Positions 14,411 through 24,449 of a stretch of 57,257 nt of DNA are shown here, piece by piece. Below the pieces are notes generated by a model. It ran no database searches. It was not told the origin of the DNA and saw only the letters and a program-made list of their open reading frames with translations. Position 1 is the stretch's first letter. Each line of letters opens with the position of its first letter. Source of the DNA: JANNMJ01 sp031397815 (GTDB lineage: Bacteria > Bacteroidota > Bacteroidia > Cytophagales > Hymenobacteraceae); NCBI GenBank assembly GCA_031397815.1, contig JANNMJ010000238.1, positions 1-57,257 on the forward strand. The letters are read 5' to 3'. The position numbers and the translations under genes are program-made.

Positions 14411-16942
14411 CTACTGGCCGCCGCCCTGCTGACCACCGCCGCCGCCGCCTTTCTTATCGTCGTTCGAGATCGATTTGCGCTGCTTGCCCTGCTGCGCTTG
14501 CCCGAAACGGTACGTGAACCCCACGCGCACGGCGCGCTGGTAATTGCGCCACTCGCTCCGCTCGGTGATCGTGGGCGTGTCGATGGAGCTGCGGTACGGC
14601 CAATAGTTGTTGAACGGGTTCGAGAGGTTGAGCGTCAGGTCAGATTTTTCCTTGAAGAGCTTCTTTTTCAGCCCCATCGAATACCACAGCCACGGCGAGC
14701 CTTTGCCCTGCAAGTCGGGGCCGGGGAGCGAATAGTTGGCGAACGCTTGCGCCGTGAGCGTTTTCGTGATCTTGTACGACGTATTCAGGCCCGCATTTCC
14801 CGTGAACCCCGACCGCCGCGCAATCCCGAGCGCGGGGCTTTTCCGGACGATGTACTCTATGTTCGGGCCGCCGCTGATCTCCCAGTCTTTCAGCAGCTTC
14901 ACTGAGCCGTAGAAATTGACCATATAAAACGCGTTGGACGCCACGTTGGCGTACGTCTGGCTGGTGATGGTGCCCGAATCGGTCGGCACGCTGAACCGCA
15001 CCATCTCGATGGCATTATCAGTGCGACGGACGGAGGCGGATACGTTGAGCGTAGCTTCCTTGATGAGCGTGTTGTAGCTCAGCTCGTAGGAATCGGTCAG
15101 CTCGGGGTTGAGGCGCGGGTTGCCGTAAACGAGGTTGCGCGGGTCGGAGCGGTCGACGAACGGGTTGAGGTAATCGATGAAGGGGCGCGAGATGCGGCGG
15201 CTGTACACGCCCCGCAGGCTCGACTTCTCCGACATTTTATATTGTACCGACCCGTTCGGCAGAAGGTTGAAATAATCCTGATTAAACTTGGTATCGGTCA
15301 CGCGAAAATCGGCTTGCAGCGCCGTCCGCTCGCCGCGCGTGCCGAGGCTGACGTTGAATTTTTTCCCCAGTCCGAACGAGTACGTCGCGTACGCCGCCTG
15401 CACCTGCTGGTCGTAAGCGAAATCGGTCCGCCGAAACACCACTTCCTCAAAATCAGTCGTCTGCCCCGCCCGGAACGCATCCACGTGCGCCACCGAGCCT
15501 GTAGTGCGCCAAATGGCCTTAAGCCCCGTTTCGAGCGTCATATTCTCCTTGAACGGGTGCGTATAGTCGGTCTGGATGGTGTACTCGCCGCCCGGCGTAC
15601 GGCCGCGGCTGCGCTCCCGGTACGTGGCCTCGTTCACCGGCCCCGCAGTGAGGGAGTTATCGAACTGATCGAAATCGTAGCCGAACTTGCTGGTATTGAG
15701 CGCCGCCTGACCCAGCACGCTCCACTCGCGGCGTGGCTGGTTCTTGAAAGTGCGGGTGTACGTGCCGGTCAGCTCACCGTTGAAGCCGGAAAAGAGATTT
15801 TTGGTCGCGCGGGTGAAGAGCTGGTTGTTCGTCGGATCAGCCGCGAGGTACTGGTTGAAGAGGTCTTGGTCGTTGTTCCCATTGTAGTAATTGATGGAGC
15901 CGGCGAGCGAAAGACTGTGATCTTCAGCAGGGTCAAAATCGATTCCCAACGACGAATACACCCACTGGCCGTTGTTGCGCCCCTTGCCACGCTGCGCCAG
16001 CTGCCCCAACACGGCGCCCGTGGAATCGCGGTCGATGCGGTCGCGGGTCGATTGCTGCGGGCCGTACCACCGCCCCGTCCCGGCCCAAGCGCTCACGCCG
16101 AGCTTGCCTTTCTTGAAGTTCAACGACGCGTTACCGTTCGTATTCCGGTTGCCCGTCGAACCGCCCACCGAGCCATTCAGCCCCCTATCGACGCCCTTTT
16201 TGAGGATGATGTTGATGATCCCCGCCGTGCCTTCGCCGTCGTACTTGGCGGGCGGCGTGGTGATGACCTCAATCGTCTTGATCTGTTCCGCCGGAATACT
16301 CTTGAGCGCCTCCGCCAGATTCGACACGAGCGTTGGCGACGGCTTGTTGTTGACGAGCACCCGGAAATTGCTCGACCCGCGCAGCTTCGGGTTGCCGTCG
16401 CCGTCGATGCTCAGCAGCGGGGCTTTGCGCAGTACGTCGGCGGCGGTGCCACCGGCGTTGGTCACATCCTGATCGGCGTTGTACACCAGGCGGTCGGGCT
16501 TGACTTCTACCACCGGTTTCGTGCCCTCGATCACCACATCCGCGAGCTGTTGACTGCCCGACGCGAGCGCGAACGTGCCGGCAGCCACCGTGGCGCCGTC
16601 GGTGAGCGTGACGGGGCGCGTGAGGGCGGTGAAGCCCACGTACTGTGCCCGCACGCGGTACGTGCCGGCCGCCACCTTTTCAAAGGTGAATTTGCCCTCG
16701 TCATTCGCCGCCACGCCCGTAATCGGCTTGGCCGCTGCCGCATCGGCGCTCAAGAGCACCACGGTAGCGTATGGTACCGGTTGCCGGGTAGCCGAATCGA
16801 GCACGGTGCCCGTGATGCGCCCCGTAGCAGCAACCGCCGCCGCCAGAACAGGAGTGGCTTCTTGGGCGGCCACAACGGGCGCCAAGACGGTCGCGGCAAC
16901 CAGAAGCGCCGTGATCAGAACGGGTAAGCGAAGGACGTGCAT
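14411..16942 (-). CDS. TonB-dependent outer-membrane receptor with CarboxypepD_reg-like N-terminal domain
   Basis: An 843-residue outer-membrane transporter. The signal peptide ends VVAA|QEATP. A carboxypeptidase-regulatory-like beta-sandwich follows at about 38-125 (GRITGTVLDSATRQPVPYATV). The plug domain is at about 130-250 (TAADVLRKAPLLSIDGDGN, EALKSIPAEQIKTIEVITTPPAKYDGEGTAGIIN across its strands). The long barrel belongs to the outer-membrane beta-barrel 3 type. After the last strand (VRVGFTYRFG) there is an odd basic and Gly/Gln-rich tail (KKGGGGGGQQGGGQ) lacking the usual terminal aromatic residue. No SusD-like partner is adjacent, so the ligand is unknown. It would be energised by the ExbBD-TonB cluster at 38-42 kb. 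Confidence 0.92.
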   Translation of the reverse strand: MHVLRLPVLITALLVAATVLAPVVAAQEATPVLAAAVAATGRITGTVLDSATRQPVPYATVVLLSADAAAAKPITGVAANDEGKFTFEKVAAGTYRVRAQYVGFTALTRPVTLTDGATVAAGTFALASGSQQLADVVIEGTKPVVEVKPDRLVYNADQDVTNAGGTAADVLRKAPLLSIDGDGNPKLRGSSNFRVLVNNKPSPTLVSNLAEALKSIPAEQIKTIEVITTPPAKYDGEGTAGIINIILKKGVDRGLNGSVGGSTGNRNTNGNASLNFKKGKLGVSAWAGTGRWYGPQQSTRDRIDRDSTGAVLGQLAQRGKGRNNGQWVYSSLGIDFDPAEDHSLSLAGSINYYNGNNDQDLFNQYLAADPTNNQLFTRATKNLFSGFNGELTGTYTRTFKNQPRREWSVLGQAALNTSKFGYDFDQFDNSLTAGPVNEATYRERSRGRTPGGEYTIQTDYTHPFKENMTLETGLKAIWRTTGSVAHVDAFRAGQTTDFEEVVFRRTDFAYDQQVQAAYATYSFGLGKKFNVSLGTRGERTALQADFRVTDTKFNQDYFNLLPNGSVQYKMSEKSSLRGVYSRRISRPFIDYLNPFVDRSDPRNLVYGNPRLNPELTDSYELSYNTLIKEATLNVSASVRRTDNAIEMVRFSVPTDSGTITSQTYANVASNAFYMVNFYGSVKLLKDWEISGGPNIEYIVRKSPALGIARRSGFTGNAGLNTSYKITKTLTAQAFANYSLPGPDLQGKGSPWLWYSMGLKKKLFKEKSDLTLNLSNPFNNYWPYRSSIDTPTITERSEWRNYQRAVRVGFTYRFGQAQQGKQRKSISNDDKKGGGGGGQQGGGQ

Positions 16943-17644
16943 TCAGCTAGAAGGGAGAGAGAGTGGGCGAACGCCGGGTCGGCACCTTTTCTTGTGCGCG
17001 GGCGGGCGGAAGGGACTTTTTCGGAACCAATGGTTGCCTCACACCCAAAAATCAAGTAGCCTGATTTCAAGTAAATCTTGAACAATATTTCCAATAGACA
17101 GCGAAGCTAGCATCGGATTTTAGCAACAAATAGGGTTTGTTTTTGATTTTTCTTATTTATAGCAAATAATCATTCGCTTTTTTTGACAAACCGTTACATT
17201 TGGCTCGCAATCCTGTCCGAGCCGCCTCTAACTGGCTCAACAGATTTTTGCACCCTCTACCTCTCCCGCATCCATTTACCCCCCTCTTGGCCGCCCGATT
17301 TAACAGCCCTTCTGTACGCTGCCGCCCCCTTTAGGCGACGATTACGCGCTACGCAACCGCTGTTCCTCGTACCGACCATTTTCACAGGTTTCCCGCCTGT
17401 TTGTCTTCCACTAACTCACTCAGTGCCTATGGCATAGTGCTTCTTTAGATCGGCGCCCGTAGGCCTCTTTGTGCCCGGCCGCTTCTCGCCCCCACCCCCC
17501 GCCTTCTTGGAAAGCAAAGTACCCGACCGTTGACGCGGCCGGGCACCCAACTATGGCTTTCCAGAAGAAAAAAATGGCTTTCAGTCCCCTCTTCTCTACG
17601 GTTGCCGCTGCAAGTAAGCAACGGCACGGAAAAAAGTTTCGTGT
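16943..17644. other. 702-bp divergent intergenic region, partly AT-rich
   Basis: No convincing gene. About 17040-17190 is strikingly AT-rich for this genome and holds T-tracts (TTTTTTTGACAAA) just before a TACATTTG box. About 17504-17569 contains an imperfect inverted repeat (TGGAAAGC/GCTTTCCA) that could fold in a long 5' leader of the plus-strand surface-protein gene. Short open frames here lack features of real genes. Confidence 0.6.
17195..17202 (+). promoter_or_regulatory. Candidate -7 box TACATTTG with upstream T-tracts
   Basis: Exact TAnnTTTG match at the edge of the AT-rich block, with a TTG 13 bp upstream (closer than the usual -33 spacing). If used for the 17645 gene it would give a leader of about 435 nt. 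Confidence 0.35.
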
Positions 17645-20600
17645 ATGTTGAACATTCTTAAAAGATTATTTTTGAGCATCGCGCTCATCAATATGACATC
17701 GGTCGTGCAGGCGCAGACTGGTATCGGCACCTCTTCTCCCGACCCATCGGCCCGGATCGACATTTCTTCCAGCAACAAAGGCGTGCTGCTGCCGCGCGTT
17801 GCGTTGCTCAGCGCTGCGGATGCTACGACGATTGTATCCCCCGCTCCTTCCCTCCTCATTTACAACACCAACGCCAGCCTGCCGAGTGGCGCGGGGGTTT
17901 ACATCAATGCGGGCAGCGCGGTTGCGCCGAGCTGGTTGAAGCTAGTGACCAATGGCGCCGTTGACGCGACGCATTGGGACCTCGACGGTAACACCCTGAC
18001 CGCCAGCAAAGGCATGGGCACGAAGAGCAATCACGACCTGCCGATCCTGACCAACAACAGCGAAAAGATGCGCGTCACGGCGGGCGGGCAAGTGGCAATC
18101 GGCTCGGCTGCGCCGAGTGCGACGGCCGTCCTCGATGTGAATTCGACGACGCAGGGCGTCCTAGTATCGCGTATGACCACCGAGCAGCGCGATGCTATCA
18201 GCGAGCCAGCATCCGGGCTGCTGATCTACAACACTACCATCGACTGCTTCAACTACTTCGATGTCAGCATCGATAAGTGGGTTGGAATGGGGTGCGAAGC
18301 TTACCCTACTACGGTAAGCGGCGTAGTTGATTGCACCAGCTCGTCGGTACAAGGCACGTATAAGCAGGGCACCACCCTGACGGGGAGCAACACCGTTACG
18401 CTGGTCGTGCAGTTCAACAGCGCTGGTACCTACAACATCAGCGCAACTGCCAACGGCATGACCTTCGCCCGACATGATACGGCCACGGCCGGCACGCGGA
18501 CGATTGTCTTGACCGGCAGCGGCACCCCCGTAGCGACCGGCCCGACCGTCCTCGTGGTGGCCTTCAGCGGCAGCGATTGCTCGGTGGTTATTAACGTGCA
18601 GGAATCGGTGGCGACGTTTGCCTCCTGCGGTTCCTTGGGTGCGCAAGTCGGCTCATTGGTGGCAGGTACGATAGCGAGTGGCGTAAACATCCCGCTAACG
18701 CTCACCTATACCGGCGGCGACCTCTACACCATCAACAGCAGTCCCGCGAACGGCCTCAGCATCAGCTCGCCTACTTCCGGCACGCTGGAGCCGTCGCCGG
18801 CTATACTGAACCTTGTGTTGAGCGGCACCCCGCTGCTCGTCGGCAACACCACGCTGAACTACGGCATCAATGCCCGAACCGGCTGCTCAATTACGGTACC
18901 CGTGACCTCGGGCACCGGGCGCGCCAGTAGTGTCGTCTGTACGGGATTATTGAGCGGAACTTACACTTCGGGGACCGCGATGGGCGGCACCAATACCAAA
19001 GTGGTGACCCTGAACGTGGGAACCGCAGGGACGTTCACCCTCCGCACGCCCACCCTGAACGGCGTCTATTTCGCGGCTGGCCCAGTTACGCTCGCAGCGG
19101 GTTTGCAGAACGTGACGCTGGGGGCCGTGGGTACGCCCAGCGCACCGGGCCTCTTCTCGTACACGGTAACGGCGAGCAACTCCCCGACGACTTTCGTCAC
19201 CTGCTCCTTCAGCGTGCTGTATTCCGTAGCTGCAGGGGTAGCCAACTACACCACGATTCCGTGCGGAATGCCCGGCGCCGAATACACCTACATCAAAGCC
19301 TCCAACACCGAAAGCGGCGACCAATTCGGCCATTCCCAAGCGATTAGTGCCGACGGCCTGACCCTCGCCGTGGGCGCTTACAACGAGGACGGCAGTGGCA
19401 CGGGCATCAACCCTACCTCCAATAATGCCTTGGGGAACTCCGGCGCCGTTTACGTCTATACCCGCATCAGCACGATCAGCCTCTGGACTTTTCAGGCCTA
19501 CATCAAAGCCTCCAACCCAGACGGCTCCGACTGGTTCGGCTTTGCCGTGGCGCTCAATGGCAATGGCAATACAATGGTCGTGGGGGCATTTCTGGAAGAC
19601 GGCAGCGGCACCGGCATCAACCCCACTGCCAACAACTTAGCCGGCGACGCCGGCGCGGCGTATGTCTTCACCCGCTCCGGCTCCACCTGGACGCAGCAGG
19701 CGTACATCAAAGCCTCCAATACAGGTGGCGCCGATTGGTTCGGCCGGTTCGTGGCGCTCAGCTCTGATGGCAATACGATGGCCGTATCTTCTCATCTGGA
19801 AGATGGCAGCGGCACGGGCGTAAATCCGACCGACAACAACCTGGCCCCGAATGCGGGGGCTGTGTACGTATTCTCTCGTTCCGGCTCGACGTGGACGCAG
19901 CAGGCGTACGTCAAATCGCTCCACACTCAGGCAGTCGACTACTTCGGTGGCGCCCTCGATTATTACAGCGCACCTTCTATCGCGCTCAGCGACGATGGCA
20001 ATACGCTCGCCGTCGGTTCCATTGGGGAAGATGGCAGCGGCACCGGCATCAACCCGGTCCATAACAACTCGGCCGGCAGCGCGGGGGCCGTGTATATCTA
20101 CACCCGCTCCGGCGCTACCTGGACGTCACAGGCCTACATCAAAGCGTCAAACACGGGTGCCAACGATTTCTTCGGCGAGTCGGTGGCCTTGAGCAGCGAC
20201 GGCAATACCCTCGCCGTCGGGGCGTTCTGGGAAGATGGCAGCGGCACTGGGCCGAACCCCGCCAGTAACAACTCAGCGCCAGATGCGGGCGCAGTTTACG
20301 TGTATACTCGCTCCGGCTCGACGTGGACGCACCAGGCGTATCTGAAAGCCTCCAACCCGGATGTTGGCGACTACTTCGGCACCGCCGTTGCCCTGAGCGA
20401 TAACGGCAACGTGCTCGCCATCGGCGCGCTTCAGGAAGACGGCGGCGGTAGCTGCATCAACGGCGTCGACGGGAACACCATCGGCGATGCCGGAGCCGCT
20501 TACATCTGGAACCGCTCCGGTTCCGCGTGGACGCAGCAAGCCATCATTCGCGCCAACAACGTCGGCGCCGTCGACCGGTTCGGCCGCTGTGTCAGCATCA

Positions 20601-20725
20601 GCGCTGATGGCAAGGTGATGAGCGTCGGGGCCAACTACGAAGACGGTAGCGGCACGGGCATCAACCCCACGTCCAACAATTCCTACCCCGAGGCGGGCGC
20701 CGTGTACATCTACACGGGCAATTAA
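17645..20725 (+). CDS. Exported FG-GAP-like repeat surface protein
   Basis: A 1026-residue secreted protein. The signal peptide ends SVVQA|QTGIGT. The N-terminal region contains two copies of a Bacteroidota head motif (GIGTSSPDPSARIDISS and later ATAVLDVNSTTQGVLVSRM). The middle (about 220-540) has tandem immunoglobulin-like beta modules with paired cysteines. From about residue 548 to the end there are seven repeats of about 68 residues with the pattern YIKASN...D.FG..VALS.DGNTLAVGA..EDGSGTG.NP, then AGAVYVYTRSGSTWT. These resemble FG-GAP/integrin alpha-propeller blades, so a seven-bladed propeller is likely. No T9SS sorting domain is visible at its C terminus (AVYIYTGN). It is 23 bp upstream of a T9SS protein. 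Confidence 0.85.
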   Translation: MLNILKRLFLSIALINMTSVVQAQTGIGTSSPDPSARIDISSSNKGVLLPRVALLSAADATTIVSPAPSLLIYNTNASLPSGAGVYINAGSAVAPSWLKLVTNGAVDATHWDLDGNTLTASKGMGTKSNHDLPILTNNSEKMRVTAGGQVAIGSAAPSATAVLDVNSTTQGVLVSRMTTEQRDAISEPASGLLIYNTTIDCFNYFDVSIDKWVGMGCEAYPTTVSGVVDCTSSSVQGTYKQGTTLTGSNTVTLVVQFNSAGTYNISATANGMTFARHDTATAGTRTIVLTGSGTPVATGPTVLVVAFSGSDCSVVINVQESVATFASCGSLGAQVGSLVAGTIASGVNIPLTLTYTGGDLYTINSSPANGLSISSPTSGTLEPSPAILNLVLSGTPLLVGNTTLNYGINARTGCSITVPVTSGTGRASSVVCTGLLSGTYTSGTAMGGTNTKVVTLNVGTAGTFTLRTPTLNGVYFAAGPVTLAAGLQNVTLGAVGTPSAPGLFSYTVTASNSPTTFVTCSFSVLYSVAAGVANYTTIPCGMPGAEYTYIKASNTESGDQFGHSQAISADGLTLAVGAYNEDGSGTGINPTSNNALGNSGAVYVYTRISTISLWTFQAYIKASNPDGSDWFGFAVALNGNGNTMVVGAFLEDGSGTGINPTANNLAGDAGAAYVFTRSGSTWTQQAYIKASNTGGADWFGRFVALSSDGNTMAVSSHLEDGSGTGVNPTDNNLAPNAGAVYVFSRSGSTWTQQAYVKSLHTQAVDYFGGALDYYSAPSIALSDDGNTLAVGSIGEDGSGTGINPVHNNSAGSAGAVYIYTRSGATWTSQAYIKASNTGANDFFGESVALSSDGNTLAVGAFWEDGSGTGPNPASNNSAPDAGAVYVYTRSGSTWTHQAYLKASNPDVGDYFGTAVALSDNGNVLAIGALQEDGGGSCINGVDGNTIGDAGAAYIWNRSGSAWTQQAIIRANNVGAVDRFGRCVSISADGKVMSVGANYEDGSGTGINPTSNNSYPEAGAVYIYTGN

Positions 20726-20748
20726 TCTTCTTCATCTCCCTGAAAAGA

Positions 20749-22293
20749 ATGATTATGCGCCGTCATCTGACCCCGCTCCTGCTCCGTCCCGGCCAATGGT
20801 CGGGGCGGGCTTGGGGCCTCCTACTCCTCGTGCTGCTGCTGCTCAGCATCGCGCCCCACGCGAGCCAAGCCCAGTTCTACAACAACCAGCCGACGCTAGG
20901 CGTCTACAACGGCCCCGTCACCACCGCCGACCCATTCTATTCGGGCGATAGCGTCACCAACGACACCAACGGCGATTGGCTCAACAGCGGCGGCCTGGAG
21001 ATCATCAGCGGCCCCGCCACGGGTACGTTCACCAACAACGGCGCTTACCTGAGCCAAAGCGGCGGTAAGACGCAGTTTACCGGCCCTACCACGGTGGAAG
21101 TCGGCGGTACCACCCGCCCGACCTTCTTCGACCTCGACCTCGATAACGCCGGGCAGCTCGACCTGACGAACACCCACGGCGCCCTCGTCAACGGCGCGTT
21201 CACGTTTACGGGAACGCTCGTCGATAACGTGGCCGGTGGCGTCAATGGGGCGTTGCGCTTCGGCACCGTGGCCACCTACGCCTGGTCAACCGGTCCGGAC
21301 GCCACGCACCACGTCAACGGCTACGTCGGCGCCGACCAGACCACCGGCGTCTTCACGTACCCCGTCGGGACGGGCACCGATTACCGGCCCGCCCAGATCA
21401 CGGCGCCCGTCGGCGCTGCCGTGGCCTACTTGGCCAGCAATCCGCAGGGCACTGCCTCGTTCGCTACGGCCTCGTTGTCGGGCGTTTTCGCCAACGCGAC
21501 GTGGCAGGTCGATAGCTTAGGAAGCGGCAAGGCGATCACCGTTTCGATGCCCGACGTCTCGGCGTTTGCCATCACCACCAAGCTGCGGCTCGTCGGCTGG
21601 AACGGCACGCAATGGATTGACATCAGCGGCGGCCCCACCGCCACCGGCACGAGCGCCGGGAGCACATTGTCGGGGACGTCGGTAAGCGGCTTGTCGGCCA
21701 TCGGCATCGGTGCCGGGCCGAATCCGCTGCCTGTAACGCTGGTGAGCTTCACCGCCGCCGCGCATCAGCAAGATGCGCGTCTGCGCTGGGTTACCGCCAC
21801 CGAAGCCAGCTCCGCGTGGTTTCAGGTCGAGCGCTCCACGGAAGCCCGCACGGGATTCACGCCCGTCGGGGCACCCGTGGCGGCGGCCGGTTTCAGCCAA
21901 GCCCGCCGCGAGTACGCCCACACCGACGGCGGCGTCGGCCGCACGGGCGCCACGTTCTACTACCGCCTCCGCCTCACCGCCCAAGACGGTAGTAGCACCC
22001 TCTCGGAAGTGCAAGTGGTGCGCTTCACACCAGAAGACGTCTGGACGGTCAGCGCCACGCCGAACCCCTTCGGCCAGATGCTGCGCGTCGGCGTGACGAC
22101 CACCACCGCTGGCCCCGTCACCCTCGATCTCTTCGATATGACCGGCCGCCGCGTCCTGCATCAGACCGCCGAATTACCCATCGGCGTCACCCGCGTCGCG
22201 ATTGACGGCGCCGCTGCCCTCCCCGTCGGCGCTTATTCGCTGCGGGTGCAGCAGGGAACCGCCGCCACGATGCTGCGCGTCATCCGCGAGTAG
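20749..22293 (+). CDS. T9SS type A sorting domain-containing surface protein
   Basis: A 514-residue exported protein. The signal peptide is longish, with a basic n-region (MIMRRHLTPLLLRP) and hydrophobic core LLLVLLLLSIAPHA, cleaved at SQA|QFYNNQ. The body is a beta-rich region with Gly/Thr/Asn repeats, like adhesin or cell-wall-anchor domains. PNPLPVTLVSFTAAAHQQDARLRW at about 325-345 (spanning the junction) is a linker common to Bacteroidota T9SS proteins. The C-terminal sorting domain begins VSATPNPFGQML and has DLFDMTGRRVL, LPVGAYSLRV and a final RVIRE. It is probably co-transcribed with the FG-GAP-like gene (23-bp gap). No enzymatic signature. Confidence 0.88.
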   Translation: MIMRRHLTPLLLRPGQWSGRAWGLLLLVLLLLSIAPHASQAQFYNNQPTLGVYNGPVTTADPFYSGDSVTNDTNGDWLNSGGLEIISGPATGTFTNNGAYLSQSGGKTQFTGPTTVEVGGTTRPTFFDLDLDNAGQLDLTNTHGALVNGAFTFTGTLVDNVAGGVNGALRFGTVATYAWSTGPDATHHVNGYVGADQTTGVFTYPVGTGTDYRPAQITAPVGAAVAYLASNPQGTASFATASLSGVFANATWQVDSLGSGKAITVSMPDVSAFAITTKLRLVGWNGTQWIDISGGPTATGTSAGSTLSGTSVSGLSAIGIGAGPNPLPVTLVSFTAAAHQQDARLRWVTATEASSAWFQVERSTEARTGFTPVGAPVAAAGFSQARREYAHTDGGVGRTGATFYYRLRLTAQDGSSTLSEVQVVRFTPEDVWTVSATPNPFGQMLRVGVTTTTAGPVTLDLFDMTGRRVLHQTAELPIGVTRVAIDGAAALPVGAYSLRVQQGTAATMLRVIRE

Positions 22294-22324
22294 CCCGGCG
22301 AGCGACGAAAAGCCCCTTGAACGA

Positions 22325-22370
22325 AAGAAGCCCCCGCTGACGGTTGTCGGCGGGGGCTTCTTTTATTTTC
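22325..22370. terminator. Bidirectional intrinsic terminator
   Basis: Arms GAAGCCCCCG (22327-22336) and CGGGGGCTTC (22351-22360) with flanking A and T tracts (TTTTATTTT), between two convergent surface-protein genes. Confidence 0.9.
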
Positions 22371-22406
22371 GATGCTGATTTTCGACCAAAGAACACTCCC
22401 CCCACC

Positions 22407-24332
22407 CTACCACCGCGCCAGCCGCTTCTGCACCCGCCGACCGTCGGGCCACGTCAGGCGCAAGAGGTACAGCCCCGCCGCTTCCCGGCTCAGGTCCACC
22501 GCCGTCTCGGCGCCGTCGGGCGCCAGCGCGCCCTGCGCCACCGTGCGGCCCACCGCGTCGGTCACGACCCAAACGCCGTCGCCCGCTTTCCCGGCACTGT
22601 TGCGCACTCCGAACACCCCGCTTGCGCTCGGGTTGGGCCACACCTGCACGCTCGCCGCCAGCTCCTCGGCCACGCCCAGCGGACCGAGCGGGAAGTACTC
22701 GGTGCACGTCTGGCAGAACAGGCTGTTGGTCACGCACTGGCGCACCCGCACCGGGTCGGGCGTCAGGTACTGGTGCTGCCCCACCCAGCCCGTATCCACC
22801 GGCGAGCCGTCGCCCCATTCCCACGTACACAGGCTCAGCTCCGCGTAGCGCGGCCCGGCGGCGGTCGTCGAGTCGCCGGGCAGAATCACAAAGTTGGGGA
22901 ACGGCTGCTGCACGTTGCCCGTCAGTTGCGGGGCGGCGGGCGGACGGGCGCAGTAGTCCGGCACCCACGGCAGCGGCAGACCCGTGTATTGGGTAATCAG
23001 GTGAATCCCTTCCGGCGGGCGACCCGGCAGTTGGCGGCCCGTCAATCCCAACACGGCCACCGTGCCGTCGGGGCTGTAATCCCACGCCAAGGCCTGCGCG
23101 CCGGGATAAAAGCCCGGCATCCCCGCCACGTAGCGCTTCCACTCCACCTGCCCCGCCGCGCTCACCCCGATCAGGTACGCCCGCCCCCCGAAGGCGGCCG
23201 TATCGGCGCTCATCGCGTAGTTAAGCAGCAGCACGTACCCGCCCGCCTGCGTGGGCTGCACATCGATGATATCGCCGTAGCCGCCCGGCCCCGGATTGCG
23301 ATGCACCAGCGACGTGTCGGGCACTCCCGTCACCCACTCCCGCCGCCCCGCCGAATCGAGCTTCAGCACCAGCCCCGCCCGCCGACTGTCGAACATATCG
23401 CCCGCCGTGCGCGGCACCTGATACCCCACCGTGATGGTGCCCCCGTCGGGGGTGGCGCGGCTCACCACCGGGTACTGCACCAGCCCTTCCTGCCCCACCC
23501 ACCGCGTGCGAATCGTATCGCCCTGCGGCGTGAGCCAGCCCAGCCACGGCTGCTTGCGCCAGTACTGACTCCACGGCCCCGGCCGGTAACCCCACCCCGT
23601 CGCCAGATACGCGCCCGTCGGCAAGGGCGTCAGGTCGTACCACTCACGATAATCGCTTCCCCAATCTTGCACGGTGCGGTGAATCACGGCTGCCGGGCGC
23701 CGCTGGTAGCGCCGCGTCGCCGTGGCGGGTAGCAGCGAAGCGCGATTTTCCAGATTGCTGATCTGCAAATAGCCATCGGGCAACCGCACGACCCGTTTCG
23801 CCGCTGGGGCTAGGTACAGATACCCGCCGCCGACCGTGTAGCCCGGTTCCGGCAACGCCGAGTACACTTTGCGGTTACCCGCCGTGTCCACATCTACTAC
23901 CACCGACCCCACGTAAGCGGGTATGCCGTAAACCGACGTGACATAATTGGTATCGTAACCACCCAGCAAATGGCCGTTCCCCGTCGCGGTCTGACTGAAT
24001 CCCAACAAGCTGCCAATACCGTTGACCGGCACGGGCACGGTGCGCACCGTGTCACCGGTTCGCGCGTCGAGCAGCCAAAGAGCGGCGTTGAGCCGACTGT
24101 ATAGCCCGTTGGCTGGATTATACCCGCGCGCCTGCTCGCCGCTGATAGCGTACCGGTTGGCGCTGATGCGCGCAATATCCAAGCGCGCATCTGTCAGATA
24201 ATTACTCGGAGTCAATTCAGTCGGCCAAGCCGATCGCCAGCTCAACGTGCCGGGTTGAGCGTTGCATAATTGGGCGGAATGAAGCGCCAGCAGCAGCAAC
24301 AGGGGGCGCCAAGCGCTTATTATCGTACGCAT
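22407..24332 (-). CDS. PKD/T9SS surface protein, paralogue A
   Basis: A 641-residue exported protein starting at ATG 24332 (MRTIISAWRPLLLLLAL), chosen because it starts the signal peptide cleaved at LCNA|QPGTLSW. In-frame codons further upstream add an unlikely basic extension. Residues of about 25-480 look like a beta-propeller-like domain with recurring Gly-Asp-Gly-Thr and WVT/WLT strands (GGTITVGYQVPRTAG, GGYVLLLNYAMS). A PKD-like module follows (CTWEWGDGSPVDTGW) with a Cys-rich segment (QCVTNSLFCQTCT), then the T9SS sorting domain (VWPNPSASGVFGV...GLYLLRLTW). Its 3' two-thirds are nearly identical to paralogue B, 150 bp downstream in coordinate. The function of the propeller-like part is unknown. 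Confidence 0.88.
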   Translation of the reverse strand: MRTIISAWRPLLLLLALHSAQLCNAQPGTLSWRSAWPTELTPSNYLTDARLDIARISANRYAISGEQARGYNPANGLYSRLNAALWLLDARTGDTVRTVPVPVNGIGSLLGFSQTATGNGHLLGGYDTNYVTSVYGIPAYVGSVVVDVDTAGNRKVYSALPEPGYTVGGGYLYLAPAAKRVVRLPDGYLQISNLENRASLLPATATRRYQRRPAAVIHRTVQDWGSDYREWYDLTPLPTGAYLATGWGYRPGPWSQYWRKQPWLGWLTPQGDTIRTRWVGQEGLVQYPVVSRATPDGGTITVGYQVPRTAGDMFDSRRAGLVLKLDSAGRREWVTGVPDTSLVHRNPGPGGYGDIIDVQPTQAGGYVLLLNYAMSADTAAFGGRAYLIGVSAAGQVEWKRYVAGMPGFYPGAQALAWDYSPDGTVAVLGLTGRQLPGRPPEGIHLITQYTGLPLPWVPDYCARPPAAPQLTGNVQQPFPNFVILPGDSTTAAGPRYAELSLCTWEWGDGSPVDTGWVGQHQYLTPDPVRVRQCVTNSLFCQTCTEYFPLGPLGVAEELAASVQVWPNPSASGVFGVRNSAGKAGDGVWVVTDAVGRTVAQGALAPDGAETAVDLSREAAGLYLLRLTWPDGRRVQKRLARW

Positions 24333-24449
24333 CGTGAATAAATTTAATAACGCTTCGGCCATTTTTGTTGACCCGAAATTCTTCACTCGGCTCTTCTTAT
24401 CCGACCGGCGCAAAGAACGTTCCGCCCACGCTAAACGGCGGCTTTGAGG

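Noticed and set aside
14024..14517. Open frames on both strands through array 2 (14-residue repeats such as LRHFPNLGSHSIRI)
   Set aside because: By-products of the 42-bp period; they begin inside aroE or the receptor and have no signals.
15242..16927. Plus-strand 561-aa open frame opposite the TonB-dependent receptor
   Set aside because: No domain pattern and fully antisense to a well-supported receptor.
17504..17569. Riboswitch or structured leader upstream of the FG-GAP-like gene
   Set aside because: Only one imperfect stem (TGGAAAGC/GCTTTCCA) is visible; no known riboswitch core could be recognised.
17183..17651. Short open frames in the divergent intergenic region
   Set aside because: Overlapping, without conserved features or codon pattern like the neighbours.
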